The notes under the pieces were generated by a model. It was not told where the DNA came from. It saw only the letters and a program-made list of their open reading frames with translations, and made no database searches. The translations under genes were made by a program, and so were the position numbers. Shown piece by piece: positions 1 to 5,211 of a stretch of DNA of 5,211 bases. Position 1 is the stretch's first letter, and each line of letters opens with the position of its first letter. The stretch comes from Syntrophales bacterium. GTDB lineage: Bacteria; Desulfobacterota; Syntrophia; Syntrophales; UBA5619. The stretch spans positions 1 through 5,211 of the forward strand of contig JAQTRB010000140.1 in the NCBI GenBank assembly GCA_028712015.1, given 5' to 3'.

Positions 1-1172
1 CGGAATTCGTCGAGATGTTCGTCGGCCTCGGCGCCGCACGCGTCCGGGACCTCTTCGTCCAAGCCAAAGAGAAGGCCCCCTGCATCATCTTTATCGACGA
101 ACTCGATGCGCTGGGAAAGGCGCGGGGTTTCAGCGCCGTGGGCGGACACGACGAGCGGGAACAGACCCTCAACCAGCTCCTGGTCGAGATGGACGGGTTC
201 GATCCGAAGGTCGGTGTCATCCTGATGGCGGCGACCAACCGTCCGGAAATCCTCGATCCGGCGCTCTTACGACCGGGCCGTTTCGACCGCCATGTCCTCG
301 TTGATCGGCCGGACAAGGTGGGGCGGGAGCAGATCCTCCGGGTTCATTTGAAAAAAGTCAAGGCGGTCTCCGATCTATCGTTGGAGAAACTGGCCAACAT
401 GACCCCGGGGATGGTGGGCGCCGATCTGGCGAATCTCGTCAATGAGGCCGCACTTCTGGCCGTCCGCCGGAACAAGAACGAGGTGGGAATGGCGGAATTC
501 GAAGAGGCCGTCGAGCGGATCGTCGCCGGTCTGGAAAAAAAGAACCGCCTGATCAACGCCAGCGAAAGGGAAACCGTCGCCTACCATGAGATGGGTCACG
601 CCTTGGTCGCCCTCTCGCTGCCCGGCACCGACCCTGTCCAAAAGATTTCGATCATTCCCCGGGGGGTTGCCGCTCTCGGCTACACGATGCAGGTCCCGAC
701 GGGTGACCGTTTTCTGATGAAAAAAACGGAACTGGAGAACAAGATTGCATCGCTTTTGGGAGGCCGGGCCGCCGAGGAACTGATCTTCGAGGACATCTCC
801 ACCGGCGCCCACAATGATCTCGCGCGGGCAACCGATATCGCCAGGAGCATGATCCTGGAATACGGCATGAGTGAAAAACTGGGACAGGTCTACCTGGCGG
901 GCGACAAACAACCCCTCTTCATGGGCATGGGCCCCCGGGAGGCCGGAAATTACAGCGAAGCGACCTCCGAGATCATCGACCGGGAAATTCGGGATAACAT
1001 TCACCGGGAGTACGAACGGGCCATGGCGATTCTTCGCGAGAAAAAGGAGGTCCTGACGCGCGGAGCTCGCCTTCTGCTGGAAAAAGAAAAGATCGATGGC
1101 GAGGAAATTCGGAGACTGATGGCCGAATCCGGAACGCTTACCGGGGTCGATTCGACCAAAAAAATCAATTGA
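1..1172 (+). CDS. ftsH: ATP-dependent zinc metalloprotease FtsH, C-terminal part (5' end beyond the window)
   Basis: FtsH is a membrane-anchored hexameric AAA+ protease that unfolds and degrades membrane and short-lived cytoplasmic proteins. The frame is open from base 3 (E-F-V-E, then M at 15), so the M is internal, not a start. Numbering from that M: the pore-loop FVG is at 2-4, Walker B at 24-31 with D28 and E29, and the second region of homology at 73-92 with arginine fingers R86 and R89. The zinc site HEMGH is at 191-195 (bases 585-599), and the third zinc ligand is probably D268 in AHNDLARAT. A helical C-terminal domain follows and ends at TGA 1170-1172. By comparison with E. coli FtsH, roughly 220 residues are missing on the left, namely the two membrane segments, the periplasmic domain and Walker A. 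The usual HEAGH is HEMGH here, which keeps all catalytic residues. The C-terminal tail is shorter than in E. coli. The visible part shows no frameshift. Identity is very secure; which paralogue it is cannot be told. Confidence 0.97.
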   Translation, partial: EFVEMFVGLGAARVRDLFVQAKEKAPCIIFIDELDALGKARGFSAVGGHDEREQTLNQLLVEMDGFDPKVGVILMAATNRPEILDPALLRPGRFDRHVLVDRPDKVGREQILRVHLKKVKAVSDLSLEKLANMTPGMVGADLANLVNEAALLAVRRNKNEVGMAEFEEAVERIVAGLEKKNRLINASERETVAYHEMGHALVALSLPGTDPVQKISIIPRGVAALGYTMQVPTGDRFLMKKTELENKIASLLGGRAAEELIFEDISTGAHNDLARATDIARSMILEYGMSEKLGQVYLAGDKQPLFMGMGPREAGNYSEATSEIIDREIRDNIHREYERAMAILREKKEVLTRGARLLLEKEKIDGEEIRRLMAESGTLTGVDSTKKIN

Positions 1173-1276
1173 GCTGGATTTTCCGCTGAAATCCTGATAA
1201 ACGTGCACTTCCCTTCCGGATCCGCTCGCACCGCAGCGGTCAAAAGGGCCACGGAAAAAAAGAAAAGGAGATTTCG

Positions 1277-1627
1277 ATGGCATCCAAGAGCAAGGAAACA
1301 AGGCTGCAACAGAAGGCCGTCCTCGAGGCAAAATTGCGGAAACATCTGGCCCTTCTTGCCGAAAAAGGAATGGATGAGCAGAAGATCGCACGGGACGTGC
1401 TCGTCAAGGCATTGAAAGCAAAACTCAAGGAGACGACGGTCCGTCTGCAGGCAATCGAAGCCAATACACAGCGGACGGCGGACCTCGCCGCGCGGAAGGC
1501 GGAACGACTGGCGAAACCCAAGGAAGAGAGCCCCAAGGCAAAGAAGGCCGCGGCGGAACCGCCCCCTGAGGCAAAGGCCAAAAAGAAAAAGAAGAAGGAA
1601 GAGGGGGCCCAGCCTCAAACGGCTTAG
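1277..1627 (+). CDS. Small lysine-rich, predicted coiled-coil protein of unknown function
   Basis: I do not recognise a named family. The 116-residue product has two parts. Residues 7-80 lack proline, are rich in Ala, Leu, Lys, Glu and Arg, and look like one or two long amphipathic helices with a possible break at G31. Residues 81-116 form a low-complexity, probably disordered tail with Pro, Ala, Glu and a run of six lysines at 102-107. I count 24 Lys and 7 Arg in all. There is no signal peptide, membrane segment or cysteine. The start is well supported: AAGGAG at 1265-1270 lies 6 nt before ATG. It sits 104 bp after ftsH on the same strand with no convincing terminator between, so read-through from ftsH is possible. 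The tail resembles H1-like or AlgP-like nucleic-acid-binding tails, but such tails arise easily, so DNA or RNA binding is only a guess. That the gene is real is fairly likely from its RBS, composition and fit between neighbours. Confidence 0.75.
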   Translation: MASKSKETRLQQKAVLEAKLRKHLALLAEKGMDEQKIARDVLVKALKAKLKETTVRLQAIEANTQRTADLAARKAERLAKPKEESPKAKKAAAEPPPEAKAKKKKKKEEGAQPQTA

Positions 1628-1663
1628 ACCTTTCCCTTCATCCCATTTCCCGTTGTCGCTGCA

Positions 1664-1696
1664 GCGGAGGATAACACCCGCTTTGTCATCCTCCGC
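1664..1696. terminator. Perfect 9-bp hairpin between convergent genes, possible bidirectional terminator
   Basis: GCGGAGGAT at 1664-1672 pairs exactly with ATCCTCCGC at 1688-1696 around a 15-nt loop. It starts 37 bp after the stop of the lysine-rich gene and lies beyond the end of the opposing phosphatase gene. Neither side has a T-run, so it is not a canonical intrinsic terminator. It may mark the transcript end, protect 3' ends, or act with Rho. Confidence 0.45.
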
Positions 1697-1737
1697 CGTT
1701 GATGAATCAAAATCCGTTCGGAAAAATTTCCATCTTT

Positions 1738-1758
1738 AAAAAACACATCCGCCCGATG
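1738..1758 (-). terminator. Weak candidate intrinsic terminator for the phosphatase gene
   Basis: On the minus strand, about 50 nt after the phosphatase stop codon, CATC (1758-1755) can pair with GATG (1749-1746) around a 5-nt loop. After two bases comes TTTTTT (1743-1738). The T-run and position fit, but a 4-bp stem is too short to be convincing. The stronger hairpin at 1664-1696 lies further downstream on the same strand. Confidence 0.25.
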
Positions 1759-1808
1759 GATAGCGGCGTTTCACGAAAACATTTGGAATCCGTTGCTCCG
1801 ATCACGGA

Positions 1809-2456
1809 TTATCCGGTCGAATCCTCGCCGGCGCAAGACTTCTGCAACGCTTGCAGGTGAGAGGTATCGTTCATCAGGATGAGGCGGGGCCGGTGCTCCG
1901 GATGGCATTCCAGCGCCGAAAGCGAACAGTTGGTCATCAAGAAACGGCTCCGAAAGATCGGTTCGAGCCCGAGGGCATGACAGAGGATCCCCCGGAGCGG
2001 CCCGCGGTGGGCCGAAATCAGGACCGTTTTCCCCTCCCGGGCCGCCGTATCGAAAACACGGCCGGCGCGTTGCTGCAGCGTGAGGAAATCCTCGCCGCCG
2101 GTCGGTCTCCCGACCCGGCCCCCCCGCAGCCATGCCTGCCAGCCCTCCGCAAAGCGTTCGCTGATCTCCTGATAGGTCAGACCCTCCCAGAGACCGTAAT
2201 CACATTCCCGGAGTTCCGGCATCGGCAGAATCGGGACGGTCCGCGGCTGACGGGCGGCGATGATCCCGGTGGTTTCGAGCGCCCTGCCCAAGTCGCTGGT
2301 GTAGATCCGTTCCAGCGGCACGGACGCCAGGCGCGCCGCCAGGGCCGCCGCCTGTTTCCGTCCCCGCTCATGGAGGGGAACGTCGGTCTGGCCCTGAATC
2401 CGCTGATTCCAATTCCACGCCGTTTCACCATGGCGCGCAAGATAAATGATTGAAAT
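1809..2456 (-). CDS. Histidine phosphatase (phosphoglycerate mutase-like) family protein, apparent ATT start
   Basis: This 215-residue protein belongs to the histidine-phosphatase branch that includes alpha-ribazole phosphatase (CobC) and GpmB-like enzymes. These are cytoplasmic enzymes that remove or move phosphate through a phosphohistidine. The catalytic set is complete: LARHGET at 6-12 with nucleophile H9 and R8, a second arginine R58 in SDLGRALETT, the proton donor E84 in ELRECDYGLWEG, and the second histidine H150 in SAHRG, where many relatives have SHGG. PTGGED follows the family pattern before the last helices. The length fits a complete family member. No ATG, GTG, TTG or CTG occurs in frame between the upstream stop (2487-2489) and the RHG motif. 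The first NTG is CTG at 2340-2342, which would lose H9. ATT at 2454-2456 is chosen because GGAGG (2467-2463) lies 6 nt before it and the resulting M-S-I-I-Y-L-A-R-H-G N-terminus is typical. The gene stands alone, convergent with the lysine-rich gene and divergent from the sulfatase-fold gene. The substrate cannot be inferred: there are no cobalamin genes nearby to favour CobC. Confidence 0.92.
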   Translation of the reverse strand: MSIIYLARHGETAWNWNQRIQGQTDVPLHERGRKQAAALAARLASVPLERIYTSDLGRALETTGIIAARQPRTVPILPMPELRECDYGLWEGLTYQEISERFAEGWQAWLRGGRVGRPTGGEDFLTLQQRAGRVFDTAAREGKTVLISAHRGPLRGILCHALGLEPIFRSRFLMTNCSLSALECHPEHRPRLILMNDTSHLQALQKSCAGEDSTG

Positions 2457-2467
2457 GATTCGCCTCC
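2454..2467 (-). promoter_or_regulatory. Ribosome binding site and non-canonical AUU start of the phosphatase gene
   Basis: On the minus strand GGAGG (2467-2463) is followed by a 6-nt spacer (2462-2457) and ATT (2456-2454). The other near-cognate codons in frame are worse placed: ATC at 2459-2457 is only 3 nt from GGAGG, ATC at 2450-2448 is 12 nt away and ATT at 2447-2445 is 15 nt away. AUU starts are known for infC and pcnB in E. coli and are sensitive to initiation factor IF3. A base error turning ATG into ATT would look the same. Confidence 0.65.
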
Positions 2468-2471
2468 GTTT

Positions 2472-2498
2472 GGCGCACGGCCTGTTTCACCGTGCGCC
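2472..2498 (-). promoter_or_regulatory. Perfect 9-bp GC-rich hairpin in the leader of the phosphatase mRNA
   Basis: GGCGCACGG (2472-2480) and CCGTGCGCC (2490-2498) are exact inverted repeats around a 9-nt loop. In the minus-strand transcript the stem ends 4 nt before the GGAGG ribosome binding site and lies inside the inferred ~60-nt leader. No T-run follows on either strand, so it is not an intrinsic terminator. It could affect ribosome access, stabilise the RNA 5' end, or as DNA serve as an operator for a dimeric protein. Confidence 0.5.
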
Positions 2499-2523
2499 CG
2501 CCGTATCTGCACAATGGGGGCAG

Positions 2524-2553
2524 AAGATAGACGGAGAGGCCATGGTTTGTCAA
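2524..2553 (-). promoter_or_regulatory. Sigma70-type promoter for the phosphatase gene
   Basis: On the minus strand a perfect -35 TTGACA (2553-2548) is followed after 18 bp by TATCTT (2529-2524), which matches 4 of 6 positions of the -10 consensus. The predicted transcript starts near 2517, giving a leader of about 60 nt that contains the hairpin and the GGAGG. The -10 is only moderate and the spacing one base long. Confidence 0.5.
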
Positions 2554-2652
2554 GAAGCAAAACTATTTTATGGATTCCTGGGCGGATATGATCAGCCCGT
2601 TGCCTCTTTGAAAAATGTCACCAAGGAGGGGGACATCCCGGACCCTTTTCCA

Positions 2653-2681
2653 TTGACAGGCACGAATGATTTCCCTATATT
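2653..2681 (+). promoter_or_regulatory. Strong sigma70-type promoter for the sulfatase-fold gene
   Basis: A perfect -35 TTGACA (2653-2658), the optimal 17-bp spacer and a -10 TATATT (2676-2681, 5 of 6 consensus) make this the best promoter in the window. Transcription would start near 2688, leaving a leader of about 84 nt before the TTG start at 2772. A small CGCT/AGCG hairpin (2726-2737) lies in that leader. Confidence 0.7.
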
Positions 2682-2762
2682 GCGTTCGCGAAACCGGAAG
2701 TTCTTATCCAACAAAAATGGAAAACCGCTTAAAAGCGCTGATCCATATTACAGGCTCATCGC

Positions 2763-2774
2763 GGGGGAATATTG
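2763..2774 (+). promoter_or_regulatory. Ribosome binding site and TTG start of the sulfatase-fold gene
   Basis: GGGGGA (2763-2768) precedes TTG (2772-2774) by a short spacer. The frame is closed upstream by TGA at 2739-2741 with no ATG or GTG between, and the first membrane segment begins within about 15 residues of this codon. TTG is therefore the most sensible start. The purine run is only a fair Shine-Dalgarno match. Confidence 0.6.
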
Positions 2775-4706
2775 AAAACTTTGCTGTCGTCCCAACGGCT
2801 CTTCCCGTTCCATTTCCCCTTCTGGATCATTTTCCACACCGTCCTTTTCACGGTGAATGTCCTGTTCAGCGCCCTGTATTTCCCTCCGGACCGCCTGTCT
2901 TTCTGGCTGGCTCTGGTAAATGCGTCGGCTCAGGTGGTTTCGCTGGGATTTTGCCTGCTGCTTTTCTGGCATCTGGGAATCAGCCGGTTTCTCCATTCTC
3001 CCCGGGCGGAAACAGCCTTTTACGCTTTTCTGGGTTTTCTGGCCGCTCTGTATGTTTCGGATGTATTCTATTTCAGGGTCATGGGGACCAGTCTCAGCCT
3101 GTTTTTCAAATATCTTTGGCGCTTGCCCCTGGCCGACATCCGCGATCTCATCATAGCGGCACAGATTTCCACGCCGAACCTTCTGTTGCTGAGCTTTTGT
3201 TTGCTTGTTCTTCCCGCGGCCCTCTGGTGGATCGCCAAAGCCACGATCCATCTGTCCAGGCGCTGGCCGCTTCGCCTGCCGGCCGGTATTGTCTTGACAA
3301 CGGCAATCCTTTCCTTCTGCTTGATGGCGGCCTGTCAGAAGGTCGTACAGCGACAGGGCGACACCTACCACTGGAAACTGTATGCAAAGGCCCTTCCCCT
3401 TTATCTGTCCATTGTTGAAACCAGCGGAGAAACCGTTACCGTGGCCGTCCGTGTCCGTTCTTATGAAAGGCTGGATCGAAAGGCTGCGGATTTGCAGGTC
3501 GCCGCCGGCCACCTCCCCGGGGATCTCTCCGTTTTCGTCGTTGTCTCGGAAACCGTCCGTCAGGATTTTGTCGTGCCGGAGCTCATGCCGAACCTCCATG
3601 ATTTTCAGAAAAATAACATATCTTTTCGCCATTCCCTCTGCTCCGGGAACAGCACCCACTACTCGTGGTTCTCGATCCTCTTTGGCGCCCATCCGATCTA
3701 CTGGAACGCCCAGCGCGAGGGGGAAGGACAGCTCGGAAGCCCGGCCCTTCAGGTGTTGAAAAAGGCCGGCTTCAAGATCCATCTCTACTCCAAACCCCAT
3801 CACCTGAGGTACCTTGGGTTCGGAGATCTGATATTCGGGAAAGACAACCGTCTCGTGGATGAGGCCGTCATGGCGCCGAATCTGCCCACACATGAAGCCG
3901 ACCAATACTCCGTGGACAGGCTGAAGGAGCGCATCCGGCAAGGCCTGCCTGCGGGCAGGCACCTCTATATCCTATTTCTCGATTCCACGCACCACAACTA
4001 CACGTTCCCCGAAGATTTCCCTGCGCGTTTTCGTCCCTACATCGATGATTTTTCTTATCTGAAATGGAGTTATTCCGCCGAGGATGTCGATAAAATCAGA
4101 AATCGGTACAAAAATGCCCTGTATTACGTGGATTCCCTTTTCGGGCAGATCATCCAGGTGCTACATGAAACGGGAGCCTATCCAAAATCCTTGATCGGAT
4201 TCGTGGCGGACCATGGCGAGGAGTTCATGGAACACGGCGCCCTCATCCACGGCAGCAATCTGTTCGATCCCCAGATGCGTGTCCCGATCTGCTTCAAAAA
4301 ACCCGGGGGCGGTCGTCGACAGGTCGATCAGACCATGGCCGGCCTCGATTTCTTTCCCACGTTACTGGACATGCTGGATCTGTACGATCAGTCCCGGTCC
4401 GCCCTGCAGGGGAGATCCGCATTGGAGACCAGCCGTCCTCACGCGGCGGTTCTCGCCAACAACCATGCGGCAAAAGACCCGTATGATTTTGTCTTATTCA
4501 ACGGCACGTACAAACTGCGGTTTCTGCTGGACGAAAATGATCCGCGGCAATCCCAAAAAGTAACCTTTACGGGGGCCTATGACGATCGGGACCGCCCGAT
4601 CTCCTTCGCCCGTGGGCATGGCGATCCCCTGGCCGTATTCATCCACCGGCATTTTTCCGGGGCGATGCAGGACATTTCCTTTCTGACATTCCGCGACCCC
4701 CTCTGA
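2772..4706 (+). CDS. Membrane-anchored sulfatase / phosphoethanolamine (phosphoglycerol) transferase-family protein
   Basis: The 644-residue protein has the plan of EptA, LtaS and YejM/PbgA: five N-terminal membrane segments, then a large extracytoplasmic alkaline-phosphatase-fold domain. The segments lie at about 16-36, 45-66, 82-101, 136-155 and 170-188. The catalytic set appears intact: metal ligand E260 in VVSE, nucleophile T295 in SGNSTH (bases 3651-3656 encode S294-T295), histidines H407/H408 in STHHNY matching the substrate-side histidine of LtaS, metal ligands D480 and H481 in DHGEEF, and H493 in HGSN. The stretch FFPTLLDML near the C-terminus is typical of sulfatases. SGNST and DHGEEF...HGSN look closer to the YejM-type branch than to LtaS or classical EptA, but this is by eye. 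Members move phosphoethanolamine or phosphoglycerol onto lipids or glycans, or act as phosphatases or regulators; the substrate here is unknown. The gene has its own promoter, diverges from the phosphatase and converges on the lipid-kinase gene. Start TTG at 2772 is the only reasonable option; stop is TGA. Confidence 0.88.
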   Translation: MKTLLSSQRLFPFHFPFWIIFHTVLFTVNVLFSALYFPPDRLSFWLALVNASAQVVSLGFCLLLFWHLGISRFLHSPRAETAFYAFLGFLAALYVSDVFYFRVMGTSLSLFFKYLWRLPLADIRDLIIAAQISTPNLLLLSFCLLVLPAALWWIAKATIHLSRRWPLRLPAGIVLTTAILSFCLMAACQKVVQRQGDTYHWKLYAKALPLYLSIVETSGETVTVAVRVRSYERLDRKAADLQVAAGHLPGDLSVFVVVSETVRQDFVVPELMPNLHDFQKNNISFRHSLCSGNSTHYSWFSILFGAHPIYWNAQREGEGQLGSPALQVLKKAGFKIHLYSKPHHLRYLGFGDLIFGKDNRLVDEAVMAPNLPTHEADQYSVDRLKERIRQGLPAGRHLYILFLDSTHHNYTFPEDFPARFRPYIDDFSYLKWSYSAEDVDKIRNRYKNALYYVDSLFGQIIQVLHETGAYPKSLIGFVADHGEEFMEHGALIHGSNLFDPQMRVPICFKKPGGGRRQVDQTMAGLDFFPTLLDMLDLYDQSRSALQGRSALETSRPHAAVLANNHAAKDPYDFVLFNGTYKLRFLLDENDPRQSQKVTFTGAYDDRDRPISFARGHGDPLAVFIHRHFSGAMQDISFLTFRDPL

Positions 4707-4710
4707 CGGC

Positions 4711-4730
4711 CGGCCGACTGTCGTCGGCCG
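4711..4730. terminator. 8-bp hairpin after the sulfatase-fold gene
   Basis: CGGCCGAC (4711-4718) pairs exactly with GTCGGCCG (4723-4730) around the 4-nt loop TGTC, starting 4 bp after the stop codon. The stem is compact and GC-rich as in intrinsic terminators, but no T-run follows on either strand. It lies between convergent genes and could serve both. Confidence 0.5.
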
Positions 4731-4733
4731 AGG

Positions 4734-4756
4734 ATCCGGAGTCTTCCCTCCGGGAT
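4734..4756. terminator. Second hairpin in the convergent spacer
   Basis: CCGGAG (4736-4741) pairs with CTCCGG (4748-4753) around a 6-nt loop. AT at the base of each arm adds two pairs after a single bulged G (4754). It directly follows the 4711-4730 hairpin, making a tandem pair. There is no clear T-run. Confidence 0.35.
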
Positions 4757-4855
4757 ATCGCTTGCCGGCCCATGTCGAATGCGGGGCGACATCCTCCCGG
4801 TGTCCGGATTTCAGATTGCCCCTGGTATTTCTCAACGCGCCCCGAGCGTCCCGTT

Positions 4856-5211
4856 TCAGAAGCAACCGGCCGCTCGTGCAACCAGCTCCATCACTCCGCC
4901 GGAGATCACCGGGATCGTCAGGTTGTCATTGAAGGGCAGCGGAAGCAATTCCACTCCCGCGGCGACGATTGCGCCGGCAAGCAGAAGACCGAACGGCAAC
5001 GGGACGAAGGTCAGGTTGAGGAGGACGCCTGAGAGAATTGCGGCAGCGACAAACGCCAGCGTCCCCTCCAGGCTTTTCTCTCGGACGATCTTCGTCCTTC
5101 CGTAACGTTCTCCGACCGTCGTCGCCATGACATCCCCACAGGCCAGAAACACGATGGCTGCCGTTGCAATGCCGGCCTGATAAAAGAAGAGCGTCAGCCC
5201 GATGCCCAGCA
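4856..5211 (-). CDS. CTP-dependent lipid kinase-like membrane protein (DGK1/SEC59/VTE5 family), C-terminal part
   Basis: The family holds integral membrane kinases that phosphorylate dolichol, phytol or diacylglycerol, typically with CTP, and is related to phosphatidate cytidylyltransferases. The frame enters from the right edge and ends at TGA (4858-4856), giving 117 visible residues. The GTG at 5152-5150 is an internal valine, because the frame and membrane-like sequence continue to the edge. Visible motifs, numbered from the edge: ACGDVMATTVGERYG at 23-37 with G25-D26, KSLEGTLAF at 45-53, VELLPL at 86-91 and NDNLTIP at 94-100. The GD...G..(F/Y)G, KSLEG and DNLT-P pattern is the family signature. 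Hydrophobic stretches at about 1-24, 51-68 and 72-90 are membrane segments, followed by a short amphipathic end. Bacterial members are often annotated as phosphatidate cytidylyltransferase or phytol kinase. The visible part cannot tell which lipid is used. The gene converges on the sulfatase-fold gene across 149 bp. Confidence 0.8.
   Translation of the reverse strand, partial: LGIGLTLFFYQAGIATAAIVFLACGDVMATTVGERYGRTKIVREKSLEGTLAFVAAAILSGVLLNLTFVPLPFGLLLAGAIVAAGVELLPLPFNDNLTIPVISGGVMELVARAAGCF

Larger units (their letters stand above)
2457..2771. other. Divergent intergenic regulatory region
   Basis: This 315-bp spacer separates two divergent genes and is visibly richer in A+T than its flanks. 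It holds a minus-strand promoter (2524-2553), a hairpin in the phosphatase leader (2472-2498), a plus-strand promoter (2653-2681) and the ribosome binding site of the TTG-started gene. The frame that crosses it on the plus strand has A/T-rich third positions unlike the neighbouring genes, so I do not call it coding. I see no recognised riboswitch or RNA gene. Confidence 0.7.

Noticed and set aside
1146..1156. Palindrome GTCGATTCGAC followed by an A-run at the end of ftsH
   Set aside because: It lies within coding sequence, and the A-run would read as T only on the strand with no gene there.
1169..1200. Possible promoter (TTGAGC ... TGATAA) and a 6-bp GGATTT/AAATCC stem after ftsH
   Set aside because: The hexamers are poor and 20 bp apart. 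The stem is short and has no T-run, so it supports neither a promoter nor a terminator.
375..1391. Long minus-strand reading frame (338 codons) opposite ftsH and the lysine-rich gene
   Set aside because: It is antisense to the unmistakable FtsH motifs, its translation shows no domain, and long antisense frames are expected in GC-rich genes.
1001..1618. Minus-strand frame of 205 codons with a leucine/phenylalanine-rich, membrane-like N-terminus
   Set aside because: The hydrophobic run is the reverse complement of the lysine-rich tail (AAG/AAA read as CTT/TTT), an antisense artefact.
1702..1860. 52-codon plus-strand frame from an ATG in the first convergent spacer
   Set aside because: No Shine-Dalgarno precedes it, it runs antisense into the end of the phosphatase, and the product matches nothing I know.
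1851..2453. Plus-strand frame of 200 codons opposite the phosphatase
   Set aside because: It mirrors the histidine-phosphatase gene, whose catalytic residues are all on the minus strand.
2666..3418. Plus-strand frame of 250 codons overlapping the start of the sulfatase-fold gene
   Set aside because: It runs out of frame through the membrane-segment region, shows no recognisable domain, and has no supported start.
2748..3962. Long minus-strand reading frame (404 codons) opposite the sulfatase-fold gene
   Set aside because: The translation is low in hydrophobic structure and rich in Gln, Arg and Gly with no motif, while the plus strand encodes membrane segments and a full catalytic set.

Overview
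The window reads as ordinary bacterial chromosome of moderately high GC, with four confidently identified genes, one small unrecognised gene and short, gene-dense spacers. FtsH with a HEMGH protease motif, a phytol/dolichol-kinase-type lipid kinase and a five-TM sulfatase-fold enzyme would fit a Gram-negative such as a Desulfobacterota (Syntrophales-like) organism. That placement is an inference from protein style, not a measurement. There is no tRNA, rRNA, CRISPR array, insertion sequence or phage gene.

Layout. (1) 1-1172, + strand: C-terminal part of FtsH, cut by the left edge. (2) 1277-1627, + strand: a 116-residue, lysine-rich, probably coiled-coil protein with a strong Shine-Dalgarno. 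(3) 1628-1808: a convergent spacer with a perfect 9-bp hairpin and a weak T-run hairpin for the opposite strand. (4) 1809-2456, - strand: a complete histidine-phosphatase (phosphoglycerate-mutase-like) gene. Its frame has no ATG, GTG, TTG or CTG before the catalytic RHGET motif, so it appears to start at ATT behind a well-placed GGAGG. (5) 2457-2771: a divergent regulatory region with a sigma70-type promoter for each side and a 9-bp hairpin just upstream of the phosphatase ribosome binding site. (6) 2772-4706, + strand: a 644-residue enzyme with five membrane segments and a periplasmic alkaline-phosphatase/sulfatase domain, starting at TTG. (7) 4707-4855: a convergent spacer with two tandem hairpins. 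(8) 4856-5211, - strand: C-terminal part of a CTP-dependent lipid kinase-like membrane protein, cut by the right edge.

Together the genes lean towards membrane and envelope maintenance: a membrane protease, a membrane-anchored head-group-modifying enzyme and a lipid kinase. Strand changes break the window into separate transcription units, so no single operon links them. I see no clear new multi-gene system. The observations most worth a second look are the apparent AUU start with its adjacent hairpin, the YejM-like motifs of the sulfatase-fold protein in a window that also holds ftsH, and the lysine-rich small protein behind ftsH.
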